Origin: Leuctra nigra | Taxonomy: Eukaryota > Arthropoda > Insecta > Plecoptera > Leuctridae | Length of the DNA: 64,000 nt | Reading direction: 5' to 3' | Assembly: GCA_934045905.1 (NCBI GenBank) | Contig: OW203766.1 | Span: forward strand, 30,250,309-30,314,308 | Part shown: positions 44,621-57,000 of the stretch, one piece after another | Position numbering within the stretch: the stretch's first letter is position 1 | Layout: each line of letters opens with the position of its first letter | The notes under the pieces: generated by a model | What the model saw: the letters and a program-made list of their open reading frames with translations, nothing else | The model's database searches: none | Told to the model about the DNA's origin: nothing | Position numbers and translations under genes: made by a program

Positions 44621-47240
44621 CTTGATTGACACTTTTCCACCTTCGCACGATGAAAAATTAATTGGAAATATTCAGTGAAATTAAATTATGTGTTCTATGC
44701 GGCTTTTGTAAATAAAAATCAAGGGAATATCGGATGGATCATCGTTCTAATATCTTTAAAACTCAAAGATGGCGTATTTGTCACACACAACATGTATAAT
44801 ACTCGTATATGGTCAATTATCAATTGGTCATACCAAAGGTTTTGTTATTATTGCAAGTTTCTTCAACTTTATCACTTCTTTACTCAATTATATGATTTTA
44901 TACGTACACAAATGAAATGACTCATAAAAATATAAACTAAACTTAGAACATAACTCGGAACTATAAAACCAATGGCAAATATAAACAAACTCTAATTACA
45001 AAAGAATAACACTCTATTGCATGTTGGCATAAACTCCGTAAAAATTTTAATTTTAAAATCAGCAACCTAGGAATGCCACCAAAAATGCTCTGCTCAGTTT
45101 ATTTTTCAGCAAGAGAAACTATTCAATTATTGATAATATATCAAAATTTTAAATGGTTCAGAGAGTTGTGGATTAATCATCAACGTCAGTCAACCTATTT
45201 TCAACCGTTTAATAAGGGATTAAAAATATCTCACACCTGTCATATCCTTACTTCATCTTTTCCAACGCCATTAATCATATCCCTTTTGCCACCCCCAAGA
45301 CTCAAAAACATCGTGAAACCCACCTGTATGAATTACTTGACTGCCCTCACATTACACTCTAAGGATTACTCTCTAATGTGTTAGTATTACATCTTCGACC
45401 TTATTGGTAATCGCATAAGGGTTAAAGCTCTAACCGGACATATTGCGGCGATGTTCACGGCCGAAGAGCTATCATCCGGCATTACAATGAAGAAGAGTGG
45501 ATGTTCTCAGGCGCAAGCATGTCGACGTGGTTATGGATGAGCTCGACTGAGCTGTGGGTGAAGGTTATGCTATGCGGCAGTGCGTCTGTTTTCTTCGTCT
45601 TTTACATCACTATGCTCTGGTTCACGCAGAAAGTGGTGAAAACGAGAACACTAACTTGAGATATATTTTATTATACTATTATAGAGAAGACGCATGAGTT
45701 TTTTTTTATGTTTGTGGTGAAGAAGAGAGATTGAAAAATGAATTTCGGGTGTCGTATTCGGGTTGCTCAGATTTGTATTATGGTACTCAGAACAAATTAG
45801 CTACATTGTGACGTTCTTTGACAATCGTAGATTAAATTTCGCTAAGTGTACGTATGAATAATACTCGGAATAATATCAAAGATGAAAATATGAAAGAAAT
45901 ATTACACCCTAATTTTCCCCTTATGCACCCGCGAAAGTCGTGGTCCCAGGCATTCTAATCCTTGAATTATTAAGGGGTATACATGCAATTTTCGAACAAT
46001 CGCAGAAAATCTATGGACACATAAATGAGATGACGGAACTAGAATCCACGTACGTATAAATTAGATCGTTTTACATGAATGAGCCAAAACTATATTTGCA
46101 ATCTTTTGACAATTAAAAAAATCGTTGCGTTGCCATTAGAAGTTTATTTAGAACGAAAGGTGGTACAAGAGTTACAGAATCAAATGGCATAATGGTATAG
46201 CTATAAATTAAGATAATTTGTTAATTTAAGCTGACTGTTTGCCCGCATATAACCTCTCTGTGAATTTCTTGCAACGAATTCTGGCGTGTAGTTGTGTGTA
46301 ATTTCAGAGAGCATATTAATTGTCCGCTTCCCATGTCAGTGGACACATCGACGACAGTTCAGGTGTCGTCGTTAGGGTCATTAACATGTGATTTAACTAC
46401 TCTCCATGCGAGTTGGCTTCCTGTTGACATATTATGCCTGATAAAGTGCGCATTACACTTGTTGAACATTCAGTTGGATCTAATTATCGTAAGAAAGATA
46501 GAGGCACGTGTGTTTAAAATTAAGGCTGGGGTAAAGTATTAATAGTGTATTGTTTACCCTCTAAAACTCGTTGCAAAATCTTTACGCGCCAAATGGGTAT
46601 CAATTTGTTAAATTTTGTACACTTTAAATAAATATACAATTTCAAATACAAATTCAAACAGTGTTGGAAAAAAACACCTCTACAATTTGAAACTCAATTA
46701 ATTCGATTTTTTAAACTTTTAAACGACTATTAATTTCAAAAGTAAACATTCCAAATTTTTACCTAACCTTAACCCAACATTCGAAATGCTAACTTTACTG
46801 AGACTTTTCCATTTCCCATTGAAATGGCTAATTAATTCAAGATTCAAACAATCTTTTTCATGACTTGTCTTCTTATCAAGCACTCATCAACTCTCCAACT
46901 CTATCAACCAGGAAAGTCACAACCTCATGTGTAAAACGCTCTTGCAATGTCGATTATTCCACTCCTTCGTGTACTAGAACATCGAGTGCGTGGACGTCTA
47001 AAGATTCACTTCCGATAGCAGGTTGTACTCCAGTGTCATTGTTGTTACATGAGTGAGTGACAGGAGTACTGACCTCCAGATCATACGCACGCGTTATTGT
47101 CAGTCATTAACGATTAAGTGATTCATTAATATACAGGGCGCAGTGATGGTGATGAAAAATACATGTGATTGAGATTCTGATCATGGAAAGGTTTTCTTCC
47201 TACTGAACTGAAAGTGAATAAAATTTGATAAATTTGTCTC
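44621..47240. other. AT-rich DNA, nothing recognised
   Basis: ORFs at 45073-45384 and 46294-46542 (+) lack codon bias and splice support. Confidence 0.35.
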
Positions 47241-47242
47241 TA

Positions 47243-47318
47243 CTATTTTATAACGAAACGCAATCATTTCGGTCTGAAATCATTTCATAACATTGATTTC
47301 GTTTTCGTTATAGAATAA
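47243..47318. repeat. Short imperfect hairpin repeat
   Basis: CTATTTTATAACGAAACG and CGTTTTCGTTATAGAATAAG form inverted ends of a 76-bp hairpin whose interior is also partly self-complementary (CAATCATTTC / GAAATCA). Confidence 0.5.
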
Positions 47319-48027
47319 GGTGGACTTTCAAGTCAAAATATGATAAAACGTACTAAAGGCGAGAAGATCCTATGCAGATCCTATTCCCATTTTGATCATA
47401 TTGATGTCGCGTTTATAACCTTTCTTCACGCAGTAAGGGTGACTATCCAATGCATTATCACTAGAACTTCACCCTTAGCGATTATCAAGTGTCTTCTTGA
47501 CATAGTTGACTCAACAGGAACAGAGCTTGTCGTTACTTTGAACTTGAGCAGGAAAGATGAACTTTCGTTTATGTGCGAATGATAGCGAAAGCTCGTGGGT
47601 TCGTGTCCCTAATTGCCTCTTTCATTCTTCCAATTTAACCATCTGGGCTACGCAAAAGTGACAGTGCACCAAATATCCAGATGTACCTATAATTATTGAA
47701 TCTTGGAATGTTGATCACGATTGTAAATTGCTAAAAAGAAAAACTTAATGAGAATCGAAATCGAAATTTTATAAAACCACCGCAAATTTTAATGACCCAA
47801 TCCAAATTGAATCCATTTCCCGACCTTCAACAGGAATAATTCACCGCAAATGAAAATACACCACAAATCCATTGCGTGAAAGCCATCATCAATTTCTTCA
47901 ATAATAAAATACTTCTCCAGAGAAATCTACACTGTATGTTTCAATAAAACAATGATTCAAACGCAGACTACTGTGCAGATGTGTATTAAGTTAATTATTT
48001 TAATGAGCAATTAACTAATGACGGTGC
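47319..48027. other. AT-rich intron-like DNA
   Basis: It contains a tRNA-like GTGGGTTCGTGTCCC word near 47596. Nothing else. Confidence 0.35.
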
Positions 48028-48055
48028 TTCTGTTCTTTCTGTTCGCAGGTGAGTG
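48028..48055 (+). promoter_or_regulatory. Recursive splice (ratchet) site 3
   Basis: A pyrimidine tract (TGCTTCTGTTCTTTCTGTTC) then GCAG ends at 48048 and is fused directly to GTGAGT. It is the third CAG/GTRAG junction on the same strand, and its regenerated donor GTGAGT is near consensus. The next + strand exon candidate lies about 4 kb further on. Confidence 0.6.
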
Positions 48056-48088
48056 ATACACGCCGGATCCGCGGGATGAAATGTGAGA
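48049..48088 (+). other. Possible RS-exon after ratchet site 3 (40 nt)
   Basis: A strong second donor (GAGA then GTGAGT) at 48089 defines a 40-nt exon, 1 mod 3 in length. Here the downstream donor equals the regenerated one in strength, so inclusion is most plausible at this site. Confidence 0.35.
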
Positions 48089-48099
48089 GTGAGTTACTC

Positions 48100-51000
48100 T
48101 GCGGATGAAGTTTAATTACCCGCATCAGGTGAAGTAAAACTAACAGATATTGTACTTGTTATGATGAGAAGTGCGAAGCGTGAAGGTGAGCGCAGAATCG
48201 CGGTCATTGAAGATGAAAACAAGAAGAAGATCGGTTTCTACGGTGAGATATGATATGGATGGAAGATCGCGGAGAATCCGGGTCAATTGGTTGGAAGTTA
48301 TTTCATGAGATTTGTCACTTGGGATTGGGAGAGTCGTCAAAAGCCTCAATTACGCGGATCAAAGTGAAGACCTTTGAAAATATCTTTTCGAAAACTTGTA
48401 ACTCGACTTATGATGTAAAATTATGGGGGTCTATTTTGCATATAAAAAGTACGTGAAATTGAAGATCAACAAGTTCTAAAATCTGAAATCGGCTCATTTG
48501 AGATAAAGGTTTTGAAAAACTTGGTTCATGGATTTCAGTTGTACATATTTTATCGTCGATGGGAAGGTCACATTCGTAAAAATGGCGGATTTTAGGGTCT
48601 AATTCTTCACCTGTTATGTTTTCTTCTTGTCCATATTCTTCAATTTGTTATTATTCAATAGTTGGTTGATTTGTTGATTGGTTTTGGAAGACACATTGAC
48701 GACGAGAATTTTGACGAAAACGGGAGCGCATTCCTCGTTCAATGTTATTGTCTTGCAATTTGTTGATCTTTCAGTGATATCAGCACACAATTCTTTCATC
48801 CCTGAACCCGACTCATTAGATTTGTCTTCTCGCATTTCGCAATTTGCCCGAAGATTCCTTCACCTTCTTTTCGATGATAATAATCGGACAGCGAGGAATA
48901 AGGGCGAGGTCGCCCATTTGGATTGACAATTACTCCCGTGCTTCTATTATGGATTTATGGTTCCAACACGTGATATTTTTGGCTGGCTGCAAATAGTTTC
49001 AGTTTTATGAGTTGCAACCACGCAATGGCGCTTCCTGTTTGAAGGCAATGGGAAATTGGGAAACGAACACACGCTTTTCCGCATAAAACAGACGGTTTTT
49101 TAACGTCCATCAGATTTCTTTAACCATTTTATCCTTTTATTACCTTTCTTTTGAACACGGCTTGTTTATGGGTGTTATCCTTACTCGGTGTATGATTGTT
49201 TCTAAACTGCAAAATGGTGTCATTTCGATTTTTACGGAGTGACCTATATTTTTTAACGTTTTTATGGTTTCAAAACAGTTTCGCGTAGAGCAGGTAAAAA
49301 CCCTAAATTTTTTATGAACATTCTTCGCGATTTTTTGCTAGTTTTTTGTTCCGCCCGACGTTTACCGTTAATCATGACATTTCGTAAATGTGGGTGAGTT
49401 TTTTTTTCTACCCCTACGAAAAGGATGATAAATCACTTTATTTTTAAGATTTTCAAACCGGGCAAAAAAAACTTGAGCTGGGATTAAGTCATTATTTATT
49501 TACAGCTTACCATTTGATTAGGCATTTTATAATTTATTCCTATTAGCATTTTTAATTAATATGTTTGATTTTTACTTCCTCCATTCTAATTTATGTTTTC
49601 AAACACTGTATAACAACAAATTATAGAATGCACACATTTTATTTGATTGTTGTGAATTGATAAGGAATTTCGAAGTAGCACAAACTTCATCATAAATGAA
49701 ATATTATTATAATATTTGTACAATTCCTCTTATTTAACGATGCGTAATAAAAACACAAACATAAGTGAAAACAATATCGAGAGTATAATTGAAGATGTTT
49801 AATTCATTTAACTTACTTTGTTTTAAAACTCGATTAATTAAGTATAAACACACATACACGCGAATACCGCTGAAAGTGGAAGGAAAATATGCAATTATTG
49901 GGACAGATTTGCTCGCTGGGTGTTGAATGAGGCCAGTGAAACCAAGTGGCACTTGCAATGAAACGCAAGTAAATCCATCGCACATTTTCTGTACCGAAGC
50001 CTGCAGATTTTGTCAGAGCAGGAAAGTCATCCGCGTGAAGAGCTCCAACAAGATGGAAGTCGAAAGTTAAAAATCATTCATTGAAATCATTGCTTTTTAT
50101 CGTGTTTTGTAGTCACGTGAGGTGTATTGTTGAATAGAAATAGAACTGAAACTATTGGATAAGATATAAGAAGAGTTTTGTCATGTTTATCGATTGATTT
50201 AACCGATTTAACTTCTTATTATTGTAATTGACCTGATGAGATAAATAGAGGCGCCAGGTTCGGCTGCTTCCGGAAAATAGCGACCAAAGACAATGGACAG
50301 ACAAATAAAGTGCAAATATAATAACAATGGAGTGGCGAGACTTTTGGCGGTAGGTGTGAAATTTAGTCTGCAATTTATTGATGATGTCCTAATAAAATAC
50401 ATGAACGCTTTTGTTTGTCTTTTGAGACTTTTGATTTCATCCATACTTCTTCATCTTCTTCGTTGGGATAGTACCTCTCTTCATTCTCATACCTCCAAGC
50501 TGTAAATTGTGCGTCATTAATACTCAGGAGGACGGAAAACAATGTGACCTTTCTTCAACAATCCATACGGTTCTTCTCATTTTTCGAAAATTTTCTTCGT
50601 CACGCCTCTAGAAAAGGAACCCTAAAAATCTAGGCCATGGTCGGCCCCATCAACCCTTACCGTTATGTCTCTAACGGGGTGGTTTGGGGAGGAAATCCAC
50701 CCCAGAAAACACACGAAAACTAGACGTAAATAACGGAATGGTCAGTTCGGCCTTGGGGTGAAAGTTTTATGAGGCTAGTCGACGGTCTTCGCTTTGAAAA
50801 TATTTTCTTAGTGAGTTGATTGATGGAAAAGGAAGGATTTGGTTGTATAATTTGTGTTGTTAGATTGGTAAATTATTGTACACGATGGAAATGTTTAGGT
50901 TACATAAACAAGATTCCGTCAGCGCATATAATAACACAGCAAGTACAAAACAATGTAGAACATCGGAAATTTTGATAGGTAATCGATTTTGGATGAGTTA

Positions 51001-51650
51001 TTGTTCATGTATCTAATCCGAACACAAATAAATCCATTGTTTTCAAGCCTGGAGCTGATACAATAATATTATGTTGACTCAAAATACAACATTGTATTGC
51101 GGTTTGATAATTTTTTTTAGAAATAGTAAAGATTTTGGTTTCATTTGTAAAATATTTGTTTACTGTGAAATTAAAATATTCATATCAAATTAATTTTGGA
51201 TATGTATTTACCCTCAAAGCTATGACATTAAAAATAAATATATTGTAATATATAGGTACTCCGTTCAAATATCAAATCAATATTCTATTCAAATATAAAT
51301 AGAACGTTTACTTTGCATAAATTTAATATTTTTTTATTTTAGCGCCGCTACGTGGCTATTTAGTGAATTTTGTCTACCAATCCACTAATTAATTTCTCAT
51401 GATTCAAGCTTAATTGACAAATATTTGTGAGTCTATCATTGAGAATAACAGGAAGTGCAACAAATTCCACTACTGGTTCCCACACAAAATACTGTCCACT
51501 ACTCAGTAACATAATCATCATCAAACATCAGCGATGATATCACAACAGAAAAACCTGCAACTAAGCCGAAAAAAATCCGTCAACAATTCGCGACACTTGC
51601 ACTTTTCCAATAAATCATGACGCGCCTTTCGATTCACACACACCGTCCAC
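48100..51650. other. AT-rich DNA without supported exons
   Basis: ORFs are short. A good pyrimidine tract with TTTTAG at 51329-51342 could serve as an acceptor for a 5' leader exon, but what follows has no coding bias. Confidence 0.35.
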
Positions 51651-51659
51651 TTGATTATT

Positions 51660-51850
51660 TTGATTTCAACAATGCGGCTCGACTCGCTCGGCTAGTGTCG
51701 AGCGTCACCGGAACCAGCCGAAGGTAGACGAAGGCGCGCGAGCATTTTCAAAGTGAGTCAGTGGGCCAGCGTAGCATTAGTCGCATTGTGGATTGTGCTT
51801 GGCGAGGTTCGTAGGAGAACGTGCACGACGGTTCACACTATCACTGGCAC
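51660..51850 (+). promoter_or_regulatory. Candidate promoter of the PLDLS gene
   Basis: A CpG-rich stretch breaks the AT-rich background 290-480 bp before the start codon. It contains GGCTCGACTCGCTCGGCTAG, GGCGCGCGAGC and an initiator-like AGTCAGTGG with its TCAGTG at 51758-51763. No TATA box is seen at the proper distance, and a downstream promoter element is not convincing. A CACGTG E-box lies at about 51893. Confidence 0.35.
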
Positions 51851-52059
51851 ATGCCGACTTTATTTATTTACAACACTGATAAAAACACATTTCACGTGAA
51901 AATTATATTTTTAAAAAAACAACAAAGTGATATTTGAATTATTCTCCCAAACCAGTGTTTTAAATTTTATTATTAAAAAATCTAAATGTGATTTTTTTAT
52001 ACTCAATTTGAATACTTGTTAAATCTCCGTGTTTTTTCTTCATTGTTGTGTTTTTAACA

Positions 52060-52092
52060 ATGAACCCCGAAGGTGTTACCGAGTGTGCTTGA
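52060..52092 (+). CDS. Upstream ORF, 10 codons
   Basis: An ATG at 52060 opens MNPEGVTECA and stops at TGA, 48 nt before the first in-frame main ATG. If the leader is contiguous, this uORF would lower translation of the main ORF. Confidence 0.35.
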   Translation: MNPEGVTECA

Positions 52093-52139
52093 AAACGTTG
52101 TTGACGTTTGGAGTGTTGATTTTCGGTGACGACTTCGCG

Positions 52140-52356
52140 ATGTTGGAAATGGCCCGGCTCCACGAGCGGATGGAGAGTAGTTGTGTTCCTCTGGATTTGA
52201 GTTTGAATTCGGGACGACGGGATTCGTCTCCGCCGTTGAGTCCGGCGTCCAGGGATTATTCCGACTCTGAGGACTCCGACGGACAAGGAGGACGCATCGT
52301 CATGATCGGCGGGAAGAGTTGTAAAGCCTACAAGAAGTCACTGATGAGGCGCTATT
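52140..52356 (+). CDS. First coding exon of a probable CtBP-recruiting transcription factor
   Basis: This exon gives 72 codons plus one base, ending at CGC TAT T and the consensus donor GTAAGT (52357). It starts at MLEMARLHERM. The nearest alternatives are the Met at 52149, which has the better ATG context, and the Met at 52170. Residues 17-21 are PLDLS, the CtBP-binding motif of insect repressors such as Kruppel and Knirps. Then come SSPPLSPASR (possible proline-directed phosphorylation sites), acidic DYSDSEDSD and basic KAYKKSLMRRY. Codon use is GC-rich against AT-rich flanks. The in-frame continuation to 52676 is intron read-through. Which DNA-binding family it belongs to cannot be told from this exon; the domain should be encoded after 64000. 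An in-frame stop at 52020 limits N-terminal extension unless a spliced leader joins between. Confidence 0.65.
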
Positions 52357-53740
52357 GTAAGTACATCTCACAACACCGGACATTTGGTCAAATTCCCGCC
52401 GTCTCAGGAAATCCTCTCAAAATGAAAAAGAAAAAACCGGCTCACTATTTCCTTCCTATTTCGGTCGGATCCGTTGACGCACAATTTTCGCATTCTATTC
52501 CAATTATGCAAGGTCCTAAGCTAATTCGTGATGCCCATAGTTCGCTTCAACACGGTGCAGTGTATATACTTTCTCTTTCGGAATTGCTCAAGTTAAACCG
52601 ATTAGTCGCCGTTGGTCTGATTTTCGCAACTGAGATAAATATTGTCTATAGTTGCAATTATGAAATACGCCCGTAGTAAACGCCGGTATACGGGGAAAAA
52701 GATGTGAATATTTCAAGTTACCTAATTTTATCCTGATTTTGAATTTGGTGAATAAGTCGCTTGATGTGGGTTTCGGAATTGGTCTCGTCGCATTTGAACT
52801 TGAACTGGAATGGACCAATTTATGTTGATGTTATAACTGAAAATATGGGTGACCCTGCCTGTTCGTCTGGTGAAAGTGATGATGGCCCACGGTGATGAGA
52901 GGAACAGGTAGTGGGTTGCACACAGACGAATGCTTTGTCAACAGGTATAAGCGGGGTGGTTCTTCTCGGGGGTGGATTGGGTCAGGAAACCATCTCGAGA
53001 AAGGGACAAAAACCCCACCCCAAAGCCATCGACCATGACCTACACCCAAAAAGCCAGACAAAGAAGGATCTTTCAATCTACTACTGGGCTATAAAAAGTT
53101 TAAAAGATGTGTACTCTTAGCATAATAGTATCTCGCTTTCTTTTTTACGACCCTGCCCACAAAAAGGAATCTTTTCTTTTTGGATAATAAATGGCGGTGT
53201 TTCCTGGTTGGGGATGTACAATTTGGGACCTTGTTATTCAAAATTTCGAGCTCCCACACTTGCAAATCTGTTGACAAAACCCGTAGACAAACCATAATAA
53301 AATTCCATCCATCCCAACATATTTTCATAACATTTCCAACCTGCAGACATTGCTGGATTCGATGAGAAATGTTTTCTAGTTGGTTTCGCATGCAAAGAAC
53401 TATTTGCAGAGTTTTCAAAACCTAATAACGTGCGTCATCTCCGCAAAAAAGTAATTTTTATTGATCTTACATAACGTCGGGCCTTGAGACTTCGCATAAA
53501 TTTGTCCTTCCGGTCTTCCAAAAGCTGCTGCTCACGAAACTGACGAAACGAACAGAAAGCAAATAAATTCAGTTCGCAGATTATCTTTCAGCTCGGGAGA
53601 AAATGAAAAGTCGACAGGAAACTGGAAAATTGTTCATGTCAGCGCCGCAAGATTTAATTATGGACGTATACAAGTTTATCACAAACTAGAAATACAAACT
53701 TTCACGTAAATTTTTATTTTTCCTCACGTTTTCTCTGAAA
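52357..53740 (+). other. Start of the intron after the PLDLS exon
   Basis: It begins GTAAGTACATC. Sequence to 52676 stays open by chance. The patch at 52860-53050 is GC-richer, with GGGTGGTT and CCCCACCCC words that may form an inverted repeat. No further + strand exon is seen. Confidence 0.45.
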
Positions 53741-53744
53741 CGTC

Positions 53745-54032
53745 TTTATTTACCCTATTTCTGTCTACACAACCACCAGTCAATCTTTTCTCCAATTTAG
53801 CTTCAAGTAATCTCGTTTCAAGAGCATTTTTCCAAGTGTAAGCTCGAATCATTAGGTTAGTAAGTGTCTTAATTCCGAACTTGTTGATTAGCTGTTGACC
53901 TTGGCGCACCTTGGCGACGTCTAGAAATAGCGTCGGGACGGCTGAGTGAGGGCGACGTCCGCTCATCGATTCACGTCCATGGCCTTGAGGCGCTCGGAGT
54001 CTGCGCACTTGGCGAGTTTGGCCAACATCTGG
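53745..54032 (-). CDS. Candidate 3'-terminal exon, unknown protein
   Basis: On the minus strand a good acceptor (TTCTGATTCTCTTGTCGTCT then AG) is followed by QMLAKLAKCADSERLKAMDV and NR, then a TGA stop at 53963-53965. These 22 codons have strongly GC-ending third positions. An AATAAA (minus strand, 53745-53750) lies 212 nt after the stop. The coding part is short, so recognition is impossible. If real, a minus-strand gene overlaps the intron of the PLDLS gene. Confidence 0.33.
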
Positions 54033-54039
54033 CTAGACG

Positions 54040-57000
54040 ACAAGAGAATCAGAATTGATGCTAATCGAAGATAGGGGATTGATGATTTGGAAATGTTGTG
54101 GTTTTCGTGCGGTTTTTTCCCCCCGCGAATGTCTGGTCTTTCGAAGTTTTCTTCATTTCCGGCGACTTCTTTCACGGAAAATTGGATTTGGGGATGCGAA
54201 AACTGTATTTCCTCGTCGTAGGTTTCTTATTTCCAGATGTTTCTGGATCATATTCAATCAACAATGTGTTTTCCAGGAGCTTTACGCAATTTGAAAATTG
54301 AACCCGTATAGTTTCTTTGAAACCTCCTTTTTCCATTATCTGTTTTTCCGCTTTTAATATTGAGCGGCGCTTCGTTATTACTAATCACTTTTTTACCTAA
54401 CAATTTATAATAATTAACACTTCAATTTGATTATAAAAACTCATCCACAAGTCTCCAGCGAAATGTCAACTACAGAGGCACTTGATCTAATTTCCAAACG
54501 GTAATTAATTTAATGTCACTCTGAGAGAATGCTTGCAATTCCAGCTACTAGTCTAAAAATAACTGATTTGTCTAATTAACGATTACAAGCGACGAGGGAT
54601 GGGGTGGGGGAGAGTGTCAGGGGCGTTGGAGGGGGTGGGGAGTGAACTAGTACCCCTGGAACGACAGCAATACGCAATGCAAGGGTTAATTACAGAGATT
54701 GTTTAGTTACCATGGTAACGAGACCTATGCGTCATCCGCAGAGGAGCATTTGATGCAGTTCAATAATTGTATAGATTTGAAGGGGTGTGTTATTTCTATT
54801 TTAATAGGCACTGGAGAGAGAACGGAGAGCTATTCGAGTGGGATTCTCAGAACTGCGTTGCATTGGTCCAAAATAAATCTCGAGGTAGTATCTTACAATG
54901 CACGTAGTTTCACTTCCGCTCTTTAAACCCTGAAATAGGATTGTTCATCTTGCTAATTACGAGGTATTCCCAGGAATAAATTCATATTATTGGGCGTTTA
55001 TCCTGTATTTGGTACCTAAACAAATACTAGAATTCGTTACTCAAGTCACTCTGTGGCATTTCCTGTATCAATTATGCATTCTAGTTCGTGAGATCAGGTA
55101 TTGTTTTACAGTATGTATTTCAGTCAATTTTACGTTATTTACTTCCTCAGTCACTTTAACATACTTTTAAGTAATTCGCATTAAAATGTTGCCATCATCT
55201 CGATCACTTTTCTCCCCTCTCGCTGATTTTCGGCGCCAAACGGGCGTGTTAGAATAAAAGCATTAATGAACTCTGGGACGTCTCGACTGATCTAGTTCGC
55301 GGTTATAATTTACCGCCAGTTTATTTCCAGCGTGGCGATGATCTCGATTCACATCGAGATGGCGGTGATTTCCTCATGAGTGGTGTGAGGTTAGGAACAC
55401 ACGCGGGACATATCGAAACAGCTTGGCAAGCGTGTTGCTATTTCTCTCCTCAGACAATATTGCAGAGGCTTGAGTCATCATGGCTGGGAGGGAGTGACGA
55501 AGAGTTTAGAGATATGTGGGGATGTGAAAGGGGTGAGGTTCCGGGTTGGAGCCCCGGTTCGTCCGGTCCGGAAATTTTCCCCAAGTATTTTTCACGTCGA
55601 ACATCCGTTTGATTGTCTGGAAGTTTTCCATAAAACCCAGTACCTCCAATCTCAGGGGTTTACAGACTTCATTTTATAGTATAAACGAGTAAATGGATAG
55701 TAGGAACTAGGAATGGGGTACTCAGGAGTTTTTAGTAATATATCCAAAAAATAATATGGTTATCACTAAAAGCAGGAATTCTGTTTTCTGTTATCCGTAA
55801 ACAAACACACTCTTTACTCACAAATAAAATATAAGTACCTTTAAGATATAGATCGTTTTCTTCAGTTTTTATAGTGACCTATTCATAAAATGAAACAATT
55901 TAATTTTACTGGTATCGAAATGACAATTCAAACTTTTGTCAATTCGATATTTGGAACGTTTTTAAACTTGTGCTCGCCGCCATCTTTGCGAATTCTCCAA
56001 CGGACTGAAATCTTCAAGACGTCTTGAATGAAAACCGCTTCCTAAGATCTCTGAACCGGTTGAGAATTACCCTGACGGTGTAATGATATTCATGCGCGAT
56101 TCGCAGAGGTATTCAAATGCCGATAGAACAGACGCGATGTGTTGGGTGATTGATGGACGATGCATTCGAGCGCAACGACATATTCATCAGCCAGGGTTCA
56201 AAACACTGATGCAGATCACAAGCATTTCCTTAAGAATAGCTATTGTTTCAAGTGTGTTTTGTTCTTTTGGCGGGAAGTGAGGGAGTAAAGGCCAGAGTAG
56301 CAATATTTGTACATATTTTTAAATATTTAGCTTTGTACTATTTTTTTTTGAGTACCTACAAAATAGCAATTATAATTTTAAATTAATTTCGTTTTGGTTG
56401 AAATTAAAACTTATTTCTTATGCATTCATTTTATTATTATCATTCGTGAAATATTTTACAAAGTACCTACGAAATCTTAAGATCTACTTTCAAGTATAAT
56501 TTACGCACTTTTTTATTTAAATCTAGTAGATATCTAATCTATTAGATTTCCGATATCAGAGTCATCACAATTATCTATGATCACATCTCAAATTATCTTC
56601 AAATAACAATGGCTCAAAGATTAAAGACAATCTACCTCTTTATGAAATAATACCCCCCCCCCCCCCTTAATTAACAATGAGTGTGCGCCGTTAAGCCGTG
56701 TTTTTCACCTCTCTATCAGCGGCCACGTGGTCGCAATATCTCTGACAACACTCGTATTGTGACGTCACTTCCGCGTTCTATTACCGATAAGCACAATATA
56801 ATTACCTACAGGCCAGCGTTGGCTCAGGGTTCAAGGACAGAGAGATAATGCAGGATAGTGTGAGGCTCAAACAAACACCGCTTTTGCATCTCGATTATGA
56901 CGTATAATAAACAATCTTTGTTCATTTCCGTGTTGTCAATAACAGGACTAATAATAATGCAGGTGCTTCCTAATTGTTTTAATGTCTTTATTTAGCTCGG

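Noticed and set aside
52357..52676. Extension of the PLDLS ORF to 215 residues
   Set aside because: It crosses a consensus donor (GTAAGT). Codon bias and composition change at that point, and the N-terminal 37 residues depend on a GTG start.
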